Origin: Alphaproteobacteria bacterium
Lineage (GTDB): Bacteria; Myxococcota_A; UBA796; UBA2385
Direction of reading: 5' to 3'
Assembly (NCBI GenBank): GCA_020632755.1
Contig: JACKEY010000009.1
Coordinates: 124,001 to 188,000, forward strand
Length of the DNA stretch: 64,000 nt
A program made the position numbers and the translations under genes. Shown here piece after piece: positions 22,073-30,783 of the stretch. The notes beneath the pieces are model-generated. The model did no database searches and was not told the DNA's origin. It was given only the letters and a program-made list of their open reading frames with translations. Numbering within the stretch: position 1 is the first letter of the stretch; every line of letters begins with the position of its first letter.

Positions 22073-22510
22073 ATGCTCCCCCTCCTCCTGGTCCTCGCCT
22101 GCGCCGGCTCCATCGCTCCCTACGACGAGGCCAAGGAGCCCGAGCGGCGGGCGACGCTGGAGACGTCCCTGCGGACCGAGCTCGGCGCGACCTACGACCA
22201 GCCGGTCCCGGGGCTGGACGCCGCCGACCTCGCCCTGGGCAAGGAGGTCTGGTACAAGAACTGCGACGCCTGCCACGGCGCGCACGGGCAGGGCGACGGG
22301 CCCCGCGCGGTGCGCATGAAGCCGCGGCCCACGAACTTCCTGGTGGGCCAGCAGCTGTCGGACGCCGGCGAGCTGCAGGTGATCCGCGAGGGCAGCCCGG
22401 GCACCGGGATGCCGGCCTTCGGGCGGGGGCTGCCCGATCACCACCTGGTCGCGGTCTACCGCTACCTGCAGTGGCTGCGGGCCCACCCGCCGGCGCCCGA
22501 AGACGAGTGA
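22073..22510 (+). CDS. Monoheme cytochrome c, probably a lipoprotein
   Basis: 145 residues. A hydrophobic start with LVLAC fits a lipobox, so it is probably membrane-tethered outside the cytoplasm. Heme c attaches through CDACH (C64, C67, H68); the distal ligand is probably M113 in GTGMPAF. TAGGAGC precedes the ATG. It would carry single electrons. The stop overlaps the GTG of the following hydrolase. Confidence 0.87.
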   Translation: MLPLLLVLACAGSIAPYDEAKEPERRATLETSLRTELGATYDQPVPGLDAADLALGKEVWYKNCDACHGAHGQGDGPRAVRMKPRPTNFLVGQQLSDAGELQVIREGSPGTGMPAFGRGLPDHHLVAVYRYLQWLRAHPPAPEDE

Positions 22511-23184
22511 TCCTGCTGCTGCACGGCCTGCCCGTCGACGGGCGGATCTGGGCGCCGCTCCAGCAGCGACTGGCCGCCCGGGGCATCGCCAGCCGGGCGC
22601 CCGATCTCCCGCCGGGTGGCGACGTCGCGTCCCACCGCCAGTGGCTCGCCGGGATCGTCGAAGACCTCGATCCCGCCTCGCTCGTCGTGGTCGGGCACGA
22701 CTACGGGGGGCTGCTCGCCGCGGACCTGGCGGCCCGACGCGGTGCGGCCGGGCTGGTGCTGGGCGGGACGACGCTCGGGGCCGGCTGGCGCCCCGTGCGC
22801 TGGACGGCCCTGCCGGGCGTGCACCACCTGTTCTACGGGCTGTTCGCGGGCCGGCTGTGGCGGGACCAGGGCGTGCCGAAGCCACAGCGGGCCGCGTTCC
22901 GGCGGGCCTTTCCGCTGGACGAGCCGGGGCTCGGGCGGAGGATGCGCACCATCGCGCGCACGCTGCCCACCGCGGCGCCCGCACTGCGCGGGGTGCCGAC
23001 CCTGTGCCTGTGGGGGGAGGAGGACCGCGGCTGGCCGCGGCGGCGCGGGGAGGCGCTGGCCAGCACGCTCGCCGCGCAGTGGAGGACGGTCCCGGGGCGG
23101 CACTACGCGATGTGGAGCCACCCGGACGCGTGGGCGGAGGCGTTGGTCGGGTGGAGGGAGTCCCTGCCTGGCTCCGCCGACTGA
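22507..23184 (+). CDS. Alpha/beta hydrolase with Asp nucleophile
   Basis: 225 residues. It begins directly with the first core strand VILLLHGLPVDG, so no N-terminal extension. The nucleophile elbow is VVGHDYGGLL, with Asp65 where most lipases have Ser; GHD[WY]GG is typical of epoxide hydrolases and haloalkane dehalogenases. A later LWGEEDRG gives an acid and RHYAMWSHPD the base histidine. The GTG at 22507 overlaps the cytochrome c stop (GTGA), so translation is coupled. Confidence 0.8.
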   Translation: MILLLHGLPVDGRIWAPLQQRLAARGIASRAPDLPPGGDVASHRQWLAGIVEDLDPASLVVVGHDYGGLLAADLAARRGAAGLVLGGTTLGAGWRPVRWTALPGVHHLFYGLFAGRLWRDQGVPKPQRAAFRRAFPLDEPGLGRRMRTIARTLPTAAPALRGVPTLCLWGEEDRGWPRRRGEALASTLAAQWRTVPGRHYAMWSHPDAWAEALVGWRESLPGSAD

Positions 23185-23206
23185 AGCCGGGCGGACCGCT
23201 GGCGGC

Positions 23207-26035
23207 TCACAGCCCCCAGATCCCGCTGGCGTCCAGCCGTGCGCCCAGGGTCCAGGCCCCGCCGACCACGTCGTTCTCGGGCACGCGACCCTGCAGCAGG
23301 TAGCCCTTGGCGTAGGTCTGCAGCGCCAGCCAGCGCGCCAGGGGCAGGCCGAGCGAGGTCTCGCCCAGCAGATCGAAGCGCAGATCGCTGGCGTCGTCGT
23401 CGGGGGTACTGGCCCAGACGTGGCCCGACGTGCCGACCTTCCACTTCGCGAAGCCGAGCGCCGTGGCCGTGGCGACCTCGGCGCGACCGCCCCACTCTGG
23501 CGCGCGGCCCGCGCCCTGGGACAGGTCCTCGTTGCCGAACACACCGATCCGCAGGGTGTCGAGCGGCCCGCGGGCCCCCGCCGCCAGGCCGACGGTCAGC
23601 GACAGGTCGCGCTGCTGGGGGTTGGCCACGCCGGCGTCGTCCTCGGTCGCGGTGAGCTCGCTGTCGTAGAGCACCTCGGCGAAGGGCGACCACGACAGCC
23701 CCGCGTCGAAGGCCGCGACCGGCGCCTCCAGCGAGGTGGACAGCCGCCAGTCGTCGGCGGTCTCGCTGGCCTCGGCTCCCGCGGTCGACACGGTGGCGTA
23801 GGCCTGGCGGTAGCGCAGGTCCCAGGTCAGATCGCGGGCGTCGTGCTCCAGCGCCAGGTCGGCCTCGCCGGTCAGGGTCAGGCTGGACTCGCTGGTGGCC
23901 AGGGTCTCGGGCACCTCGGCGAAGGCCGGCTCGTCGGTGCCGCGGAACCGGTCGACGGCGACCGCCAGGCCCCGCAGCCGGACCCGCCACTCCGGCGGTC
24001 GGGCCGTCGGCGCCTGGGCCAGAAAGCTGCGCACGGCGGCGTCGCCCTCGACCACGTCCATCCGGTCCAGGTCGGGCCGCGACCGGTCCTCGCCGGCGTC
24101 CTCGCGGACCGCGCGCAGCGCCTGCAGCACCGCCATGCGCACCGTCCACTCGTTGCCCTTGGGGCCGCGCAGCACCTCGACCCCGGCGGGATCCAGCGGG
24201 CCCGCCGCGGGCACCCCGTCCAGGATCTCGCCGAGCGGCGTCGCGGACAGGGTCAGGTCGGTGGTGACCAGCCGGTAGGTGCGGCCGCCCTCGATGCTGC
24301 GGCCCCAGACCTTGGCGTTGCCCGGCGCCGCGCCGCAGCGCACCAGGTCGGTGGCGTAGGCCTTGTCGAGCACCCCGGGCAGCTTGTCGCCGGGCACCCG
24401 GTGCAGCACCAGCCGGTCGAGCAGCGACACGTGGTCGACGACCAGCAGCTCGGTCAGCGGCCCCGCGGTGTCGCGGGGGTGGGGGATCGGCCGCATCAGC
24501 ACGCTGTCGGCGTTGGTGACGCGGCGCACGGACTCGCAGACGACCTGGTCCCAGGCCGCGTCGTCCCAGGTGGACAGCGGATCGGCGGGGTCCCGGGCCG
24601 GGACCAGCGGCACGTCCAGCCGCGGGTAGGTCGCGGCCCGCACCGACGTGATGGCGGCGGTGGTGATCGGGTCCACCGGCAGCTCGGGCCGGATCAGCTG
24701 GGGGACCGCCCGCACGTCGGTCAGCCGCTGCTCGTCGAAGGACAGGGCCGCCGTCGCCAGGCCGTCCATCGGCAACGTGAGCGGGGCGGCTTCCTGGCGG
24801 GCATCGAGGGGCCGCAGCCGCACGTCCCGCTCGGCCACCCGCAGCGTGGCCATGGTCGGGTCGCCGACCAGCAGCTCGACCCCGCGCAGCCGCCGCCGCA
24901 GCTCGGTCTGCACCTCGCTCCGGGCGGTGGTCAGGGCGATGACGGCGTCCGGCGGCTCGTCCAGGGCGTGCAGGCGGTCGACCACGGCCTGCACCGCATC
25001 GACGGGGTCGTCGATCACCACGCCTTCGTCCCGCAGGCGCGGCACGGCGGTCAGGAGCGCCGGATCCAGCACACCGACGAAGGCGATGCGGGCCGGTCCG
25101 CCCGCGGTGTCCACCGTGACGATGCGGTGGTCGGGCAGCTCGAGGGCCCCCGGCGCGGTCCAGTTGGTCGCCAGGTAGGGCAGCTCGTGCTGCGCGAGCT
25201 CCTCGTGGAAGGCGACCGCCCCGGCGACGAGCTCGGTCTGTCCCGGCACCAGCGCCGACGGCGCGAGCCGCTCGAGCATCTTCCACGAGGTCGGTCGGTG
25301 CAGCGACAGGGCGTCGTTGCGCACGCTGCTCACCCCGGCCAGGAAGCTCCCGGCGTCGACGTAGAGCGCGTCGGGGTCCGCAGCCTTCAGGGCCAGGGCC
25401 CTCGCCAGCAGGCGGCTGCTCTCCTGGATCGGCCGGGCGACGACGGTGAACGGCTGGGCATCGGGCCCTCGTCCGACGACTCCGACCAGCGCCCGCCGCA
25501 GCTCCCAGGACCCGAGCCCCCAGTCGGTCGGCAGGTCGGACGCGGGCGGCCGCAGCACGTGCATGGCGTAGCCGTCGTCGTTGGTGCAGGGGTGCGAGAT
25601 CCAGGCCTCGGCCGGCAGGCCCTCGGCGCCCAGGGCATCGAGTAGCGCGCTGCTGCCAGGGCGATCCATCACCAGCGACTCGGTGTCCGTGCGGCGGGCC
25701 GGCACGGCGACGCCCGCCGCGCAGCGCAGCGGCGGCCCCTTCAGCGCCCGGACCAGGGTGTCGGCCAGCCCGTCGTCGGCGATGAGCAGCACCGGCCCCT
25801 GGGCCGCGGCCCCGTGCACCGTGCGCAGCCGGGTCAGGCCCGGGTCCAGGTCCGCCTCGACCGCGCGCAGGGACCGCACGATCTCCATCGGGTACAGCCC
25901 GGCGTCCGGCCCGCCCAGCGCACCGGTGTAGACGATGTGCACGTCGCGCGGGGCGGCGTCCTGGGCATGACCGGGCGCGATCCACAAGGCGGCAGCGAGC
26001 ATGGCGGAGGGCACGGTCGCGGTGTATCGCACCAC
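23207..26035 (-). CDS. Degenerate 5'-nucleotidase-like protein with strand-rich C-terminus
   Basis: 942 residues with a signal peptide ending near GHAQDA. Residues about 30-640 follow the two-domain 5'-nucleotidase (UshA-type) outline, including DALYVDAGSFLAGV, YLATNWTAP, PDAVIALTT, GVELLVGDP and the C-domain strand YRLVTTDLTLSAT. The metal positions are changed: the place of GNHE reads GQTE, and the place of GHSH reads GDPT. So it is probably not a phosphatase. The last 300 residues are alternating hydrophobic/polar strands with Trp/Tyr (LTWDLRYRQAY, FDAGLSWSPFAEVLYDSEL) resembling an outer-membrane barrel or sheet. GTG at 26035 or 26032. Function unknown. Confidence 0.6.
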   Translation of the reverse strand: MVRYTATVPSAMLAAALWIAPGHAQDAAPRDVHIVYTGALGGPDAGLYPMEIVRSLRAVEADLDPGLTRLRTVHGAAAQGPVLLIADDGLADTLVRALKGPPLRCAAGVAVPARRTDTESLVMDRPGSSALLDALGAEGLPAEAWISHPCTNDDGYAMHVLRPPASDLPTDWGLGSWELRRALVGVVGRGPDAQPFTVVARPIQESSRLLARALALKAADPDALYVDAGSFLAGVSSVRNDALSLHRPTSWKMLERLAPSALVPGQTELVAGAVAFHEELAQHELPYLATNWTAPGALELPDHRIVTVDTAGGPARIAFVGVLDPALLTAVPRLRDEGVVIDDPVDAVQAVVDRLHALDEPPDAVIALTTARSEVQTELRRRLRGVELLVGDPTMATLRVAERDVRLRPLDARQEAAPLTLPMDGLATAALSFDEQRLTDVRAVPQLIRPELPVDPITTAAITSVRAATYPRLDVPLVPARDPADPLSTWDDAAWDQVVCESVRRVTNADSVLMRPIPHPRDTAGPLTELLVVDHVSLLDRLVLHRVPGDKLPGVLDKAYATDLVRCGAAPGNAKVWGRSIEGGRTYRLVTTDLTLSATPLGEILDGVPAAGPLDPAGVEVLRGPKGNEWTVRMAVLQALRAVREDAGEDRSRPDLDRMDVVEGDAAVRSFLAQAPTARPPEWRVRLRGLAVAVDRFRGTDEPAFAEVPETLATSESSLTLTGEADLALEHDARDLTWDLRYRQAYATVSTAGAEASETADDWRLSTSLEAPVAAFDAGLSWSPFAEVLYDSELTATEDDAGVANPQQRDLSLTVGLAAGARGPLDTLRIGVFGNEDLSQGAGRAPEWGGRAEVATATALGFAKWKVGTSGHVWASTPDDDASDLRFDLLGETSLGLPLARWLALQTYAKGYLLQGRVPENDVVGGAWTLGARLDASGIWGL

Positions 26036-26049
26036 CGACCCGCGACCGC

Positions 26050-26976
26050 TCAGCCCAGCCGCGACAGCGTCCGGTCGATGCGCGCGAGCACGTCGCGGTG
26101 CCGCACCGGCGCATCGGGACCATCCAGGAAGCCGACCAGGTTGAGCAGATCCCAGCGCAGCGCGCGCGTCCAGGCGGACCCCGGCAGACCGCAGCCGCGC
26201 CAGATGCCCGCCGAGAAGGCCGGCGGCGCGTGGTCCTCCCAGCGCAGCACCTGGCCCAGGTCGAAGGCCGGGTCACCGCTGAACGCGAACTCCCAGTCCA
26301 GGACCGCCGTCAGCCGGCCGCCCTCGACCAGCAGGTTCGTCGGCTTGAAGTCGGCGTGGCACAGCGCGGCCGCCGGCGCGACCGGGGGCTCGACCTCGCG
26401 GAGCCGCGTGCTGCGCTCGGGCCCCAGCCGCGCGCCAGCGACCCCGGCCAGCAGGCCGTCCAGGTAGCCGGCCCACGTCCCCTCCTCCCACGGCCGCACG
26501 ACCAGCCGGTCGCCCACGACCCGAAGGTGCCCCTCCTCGCCCAGCACCTCCTCGTGGATGGCCGCCATCGCGGCCCCGACCTGCAGGCCGAGCGCCTCGG
26601 CCTCCTCCTCCGACAGTCCGCCGACGACCTCGGCCAGCCGCCGGCCCTCGCACCAGGACAGCACCAGCCAGTCCTCCCCTCCCCCCAGCACCTCGGGCAC
26701 GGGCACGCGACCGGCCAGCCGCTGCAGCAACAGCGCCTCGCGGCGGGCCGCCCCGGGCTCGCGCACGAAGCGCCGCAGCACCACCCGGGGACCCCGCTCC
26801 AGGGCGACCACCAGGTTGTCGTTGGCCAGCCCGCCGTCCAGCCGCAGCCAGGACGCAGGACGCCCGACCCCGTCCAGCATGCGGACGACGTCGGGCGTCG
26901 TGGGGGGTGCCGGGAGCGGGGTGCGCCGCTCCCAGGCGTCCTCGGGCCAGGATCGGTCTGGCCGGGCGGGGCTCAC
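26050..26976 (-). CDS. Aminoglycoside/choline-type phosphotransferase
   Basis: 308 residues of the APH kinase family. The catalytic loop LCHADFKPTNLLVEGG and metal segment AVLDWEFAFSGDPAFDLG are complete, with a GLAND-type nucleotide loop early and a VVLRRF lysine-strand equivalent. Members phosphorylate small hydroxyl compounds or act on acyl-CoA, so this is not evidence of antibiotic resistance. GTG at 26976, seven bases after the sucD stop, so probably in the sucCD transcript. Confidence 0.82.
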   Translation of the reverse strand: MSPARPDRSWPEDAWERRTPLPAPPTTPDVVRMLDGVGRPASWLRLDGGLANDNLVVALERGPRVVLRRFVREPGAARREALLLQRLAGRVPVPEVLGGGEDWLVLSWCEGRRLAEVVGGLSEEEAEALGLQVGAAMAAIHEEVLGEEGHLRVVGDRLVVRPWEEGTWAGYLDGLLAGVAGARLGPERSTRLREVEPPVAPAAALCHADFKPTNLLVEGGRLTAVLDWEFAFSGDPAFDLGQVLRWEDHAPPAFSAGIWRGCGLPGSAWTRALRWDLLNLVGFLDGPDAPVRHRDVLARIDRTLSRLG

Positions 26977-26983
26977 GCTGCGG

Positions 26984-27859
26984 TCACAGCTTGAGGATCT
27001 CCACCATCTTGCTGCCCATCTCGGCCGGGCTGCGCACGATGTGGACGCCGGCGTCCTCCATCGCCGCGTACTTGGCTTCGGCGGTGCCCTGGCCACCGCT
27101 GATGATGGCGCCGGCGTGGCCCATGCGACGGCCCGGAGGCGCCGTGGCGCCGGCGATGAAGCCGACGACGGGCTTCTTCATGTGGACCTTGGCCCAGGCG
27201 CAGGCCTCTTCCTCGGCCGAGCCGCCGATCTCGCCGATCATGATGACGGCGTCGGTGTCGTCGTCGTCGTTGAACAGGCGCAGGGCGTCGATGTGCTTCG
27301 TGCCGATGATCGGGTCACCGCCGATGCCCAGGCAGGTGCTCTGGCCCAGGCCGGCGGCCGACAGCTGGCCGACGGCTTCGTAGGTCAGGGTGCCGGAGCG
27401 GCTGACGACGCCGATGCGACCGGGCTTGTGGATGTGACCGGGCATGATGCCGATCTTGCACTCGCCGGGGGTGATGACGCCGGGGCAGTTGGGGCCGACC
27501 AGCGTGACGTCCTTGCCCTGCAGGTACCGCCAGGCGGTGACCATGTCGTTGGCGGGGATGCCCTCGGTGATGGCGCAGATGACCTTGATGCCGGCGTCGG
27601 CGGCTTCCATGATGGCGTCGGCCGCGAACGGGGGCGGCACGAAGATCATGGACGCGTCGGCGCCGGTCTGGGCGACGGCTTCGGCCACGGTGTCGTAGAC
27701 CGGCACGCCGTCGAGCACGGTGGTCCCGCCCTTGCCGGGGGTGACGCCACCGACGAGCTTCGTGCCGTACTCCTTGCACATCTTGCTGTGGAACAGGCCG
27801 GCCGAGCCCGTGATGCCCTGGGTGATCAGCCGGGTGTCCTTGTTGACCAGAACGGACAT
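26984..27859 (-). CDS. sucD: Succinyl-CoA synthetase alpha subunit
   Basis: 291 residues; makes ATP or GTP from succinyl-CoA in the TCA cycle with SucC. The CoA-binding GITGSAGLFHSKM and GGVTPGKGG are present, and the phospho-histidine sits in MGHAGAIISGGQGTAEAK. GGAGC precedes the ATG. It is nine bases downstream of sucC. Confidence 0.97.
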   Translation of the reverse strand: MSVLVNKDTRLITQGITGSAGLFHSKMCKEYGTKLVGGVTPGKGGTTVLDGVPVYDTVAEAVAQTGADASMIFVPPPFAADAIMEAADAGIKVICAITEGIPANDMVTAWRYLQGKDVTLVGPNCPGVITPGECKIGIMPGHIHKPGRIGVVSRSGTLTYEAVGQLSAAGLGQSTCLGIGGDPIIGTKHIDALRLFNDDDDTDAVIMIGEIGGSAEEEACAWAKVHMKKPVVGFIAGATAPPGRRMGHAGAIISGGQGTAEAKYAAMEDAGVHIVRSPAEMGSKMVEILKL

Positions 27860-27868
27860 GGGGCGCTC

Positions 27869-29125
27869 CTACTTGCTGCCGACGGCGGCGACGGCCTTCT
27901 CGGCGGCGTCTGCCAGCGTGTCGGCGGGGATGATGGCGAGGCCGGACGAGGCCAGGATCTGCTTGCCCTGCTCGGCGTTGGTGCCGGCGAGGCGGACGAC
28001 CAGGGGGACTTCCAGGCCGGCTTCCGCGACCGCGGCCACCACGCCCTCGGCGATGACGTCGCAGCGCATGATCCCGCCGAAGATGTTCACCAGGATGCAC
28101 TTCACGGCGGGATCCTTGGTGATGATCGTCAGGGCGGCCTTGACCTGGTCCTTCTTGGCGCCGCCACCGACGTCCAGGAAGTTGGCCGGCTCGCCGCCGT
28201 AGAACTTGATGATGTCCATGGTGGCCATCGCCAGGCCCGCGCCGTTCACCATGCAGCCGATGTTGCCGTCGAGCTTGATGAAGGACAGGTGGTAGGCGGC
28301 GGCTTCGACCTCGGCCGGGTCGTCTTCGCTGCTGTCGTACCAGCTCGCGATCTCCTTCTGCCGGAAGACCGCGTTGTCGTCGATGGTGACCTTGGCGTCG
28401 AGCGCGACCACGTCCTGGTCGGGCGTGATGACCAGGGGGTTGATCTCGACCATGCTGGCGTCGGCGGCCAGGTAGGCGTCGTACAGGCCACGGAACATCT
28501 TGACCGCGCCCTTGAAGGCCTTGCCCTGGAGCCCGAGCTTGCTGGCCATCTCGCGGCACTGCCAGGCGCCGAGCCCGGTGACCGGATCGGCCCAGACCTT
28601 GTGGATGGCGTCGGGGTGCTCTTCCGCGACCTCTTCGATCTCGGTGCCGCCTTCGGTGCTGGCCATGAGCAGCAGCCGGCTGGTCTGCCGGTCGAGCAGG
28701 ATGGCCGCGTAGAGCTCGGTCTCGATGTCGGCGCCGGTGGTCACGAAGATGGTCTTGACGGGCACGCCTTCGATGCCGGTCTGCTTGGTGACCAGCGTGT
28801 TGCCGAGCATGCACTCGGCCGCGGCCTGGACCTTGGCGACGGCTTCGTCGTGGGTGGCGCCGCCGCAGAGCTGCACGCCGCCCTTGCCGGGGACGTCGGG
28901 GGCGCCGGCCAGGACCTGCTCCAGCACGTCGTGGGACACGACCTCCTTGAACCGGCCCTTGCCGCGACCGCCCGCGTGGACCATGGCCTTGACGACGAAG
29001 AAGTCGCCGCCGAGTTCCTTGGCCGCGGCGATGGCGTCGGCCACCGTGTGGGCTTCCTTGCCCGGCGGAACCGGGACACCGTGACGGCGCAGGATCTCCT
29101 TCGCCTGGTACTCGTGAAGCTTCAT
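27869..29125 (-). CDS. sucC: Succinyl-CoA synthetase beta subunit
   Basis: 418 residues, ATP-grasp fold. MKLHEYQAKEILRRHGVPVPPG is the family N-terminus; FVVKAMVHAGGRGKG binds nucleotide; MVEINPLVIT and NIFGGIMRCDVIAEGVV are C-terminal landmarks. The length is slightly above the 388 of E. coli. AGGAAG precedes the ATG. Forms the heterotetramer with SucD. Confidence 0.97.
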   Translation of the reverse strand: MKLHEYQAKEILRRHGVPVPPGKEAHTVADAIAAAKELGGDFFVVKAMVHAGGRGKGRFKEVVSHDVLEQVLAGAPDVPGKGGVQLCGGATHDEAVAKVQAAAECMLGNTLVTKQTGIEGVPVKTIFVTTGADIETELYAAILLDRQTSRLLLMASTEGGTEIEEVAEEHPDAIHKVWADPVTGLGAWQCREMASKLGLQGKAFKGAVKMFRGLYDAYLAADASMVEINPLVITPDQDVVALDAKVTIDDNAVFRQKEIASWYDSSEDDPAEVEAAAYHLSFIKLDGNIGCMVNGAGLAMATMDIIKFYGGEPANFLDVGGGAKKDQVKAALTIITKDPAVKCILVNIFGGIMRCDVIAEGVVAAVAEAGLEVPLVVRLAGTNAEQGKQILASSGLAIIPADTLADAAEKAVAAVGSK

Positions 29126-29214
29126 GTCGCTTCCTCGTGGATGGAAGAGTGGAGGGAGGAGCGGGAAGGGGCGCCCGCAAGGGAGGAGGGGGGAGCCGTG
29201 GGGCCCATAGAGGA

Positions 29215-29238
29215 GCGCCCCTCGCGGGGGAGGGGCGC
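29215..29238 (-). terminator. Possible hairpin terminator downstream of gltA
   Basis: An 8-bp stem (29215-29222 with 29231-29238) around a G-rich loop in the 172-bp gap between gltA and sucC. No U-run. It could end the gltA transcript. Confidence 0.35.
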
Positions 29239-29297
29239 GTCGCTCCGGAGGAGCCGTCGAGGCGGTGGCCGGGCGGGCCAGGGTCGACGCGCCGGGC

Positions 29298-30461
29298 TCA
29301 GCCCAGGCTGCGGGGCTCCTGGTTCTCGGCGATGTACTTGCAGCGGTAGATGGGCACGCCCTTGCCGCTGCGCAGGACGGTGCGCTCGTCGACGATCTGG
29401 GCGGCGATGCCGGCGATGCGGCTGAAGCCGAACAGGACGGTGTAGTAGTCGCTGTCGGTCAGGCCGCTGGCGTTGAGCAGGGTGCCGCTGACGGCGTCGA
29501 CGTTCGGGTAGGGGTTGGAGATCTTGGGGTTCTCCTGGAGCACCTTGACCGCGACGGAGCGCATGGTCAGGGCGGTCTGGAACAGCTCGTCGTCGGGGCA
29601 GAGCTTCTGGCCCAGGGCGTACTGGACCGTGGCGCGCGGGTCTTCGGCCCGCAGGACGGCGTGGCCGAAGCCGAAGATCTTGCCGCCACCGGCCAGGGTG
29701 TCGCGGACGAACTGCTCGATCTCGCCGGCGTCGGTGGTGCCGACGGTGCGGACGAAGTTCAGGCACTCCTGGTTGGCGCGGCCGTGCAGGGGGCCGTACA
29801 GGCCGGCCATGGCGGCGCCCAGGCTGGCGTAGATGTCGGCGTGCCCGCTGGCCACGGCCTTGCCCGCGAAGGTCGACAGGTTGCCGCCGCCGTGGTCCAT
29901 GTGCAGCACGTAGAAGATGCGGAGCAGCTCACGCAGGCGGTCGGCGTCGGCGCCGGGCACGCCCATCTGGTGGACCATGTTCTCGACCAGGCCGAGCTCG
30001 GGCTTGCCGGGGATCGCCGGACCCCAGCCGCTGCGCAGGCGGAAGACGTTGGCGACGATGGTGCTGGAGCGCGCGATGCAGTTCAGCGCGTCTTCCTTCC
30101 AGTCCCCGGTCTTGCCGGTCATGCCGAGCAGGTTGAGGCCGGCGAGCAGCCACTCCATCGGGTGGCCGTCCTTGGGCAGGCCGGCCATGAAGTCCGTGAC
30201 GCGGGGGTCGACGGTGGCGCGAGCGGCCAGGTCGGCCTTGAAGTCGGCGAGCTGCTGGGGGGTGGGGAGGACCTTGTTGAGCAGCAGGTAGACGACCGCT
30301 TCGGGGTCCATCTCGGCGAGCTCGGCCACCGGGAAGCCGACGTAGGACACACCCTTGATGGGGTCGACCTTGGACGTGCGCACGGTGCCGACGGGGAAGC
30401 CCCGCAGGCCGGTGTTGAGATGCTCCTCGGTGACTTCGAACAGGACCTTGCTGTCGCTCAT
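29298..30461 (-). CDS. gltA: Citrate synthase
   Basis: 387 residues; condenses oxaloacetate and acetyl-CoA. The catalytic histidines are in GLYGPLHGRANQE and FGFGHAVLRAEDPRA, with an MDHGGGNLSTF motif. The HGGGN and GPLHGRANQE wording resembles the eukaryotic-type citrate synthase also known in Geobacter relatives more than E. coli GltA; I infer the subtype from these motifs only. GGAAGG precedes the ATG. The upstream region is shared with the divergent M16 protease. Confidence 0.93.
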   Translation of the reverse strand: MSDSKVLFEVTEEHLNTGLRGFPVGTVRTSKVDPIKGVSYVGFPVAELAEMDPEAVVYLLLNKVLPTPQQLADFKADLAARATVDPRVTDFMAGLPKDGHPMEWLLAGLNLLGMTGKTGDWKEDALNCIARSSTIVANVFRLRSGWGPAIPGKPELGLVENMVHQMGVPGADADRLRELLRIFYVLHMDHGGGNLSTFAGKAVASGHADIYASLGAAMAGLYGPLHGRANQECLNFVRTVGTTDAGEIEQFVRDTLAGGGKIFGFGHAVLRAEDPRATVQYALGQKLCPDDELFQTALTMRSVAVKVLQENPKISNPYPNVDAVSGTLLNASGLTDSDYYTVLFGFSRIAGIAAQIVDERTVLRSGKGVPIYRCKYIAENQEPRSLG

Positions 30462-30783
30462 GGCGGTACCTTCCCCGGTGTGTGGTGCGCCCCGGTATCG
30501 CAACGACGGAGCCTTCGCCACGCGGCTGCACGGCGCACCGCGGGGGAGCCCGTGACCTCCCGGCGACACGTCCGTGACGGGCCACCAGACCCCGCTCCGC
30601 GGGCCCCCTCGACCTCGCGGAGCGCCGCGCGGCACGCGGGGAATCCATCCGCCCGGCCGTTGCGTTAACCTTGCCCGTCCACGACCCCACCCATCCGTGC
30701 TGCACGCACGGCCGGGGACGGCGTCCTCGCCCGCATCGAGATCAACCGACGCCCCCACCGGGGCGCCTGGGAGGAACCCGCTG
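30462..30783. other. Divergent gltA-M16 intergenic region
   Basis: 322 bp without a gene. It holds the gltA ribosome site next to 30461, a GTTAAC palindrome near 30665 in an otherwise GC-rich stretch, and GGGAGGA just before the M16 ATG. I see no convincing -35/-10 pair on either strand, so I leave the promoters unassigned. Confidence 0.5.

Noticed and set aside
26050..26976. Aminoglycoside resistance gene
   Set aside because: The APH fold is shared by many metabolic kinases; there is no resistance context and it follows sucCD.
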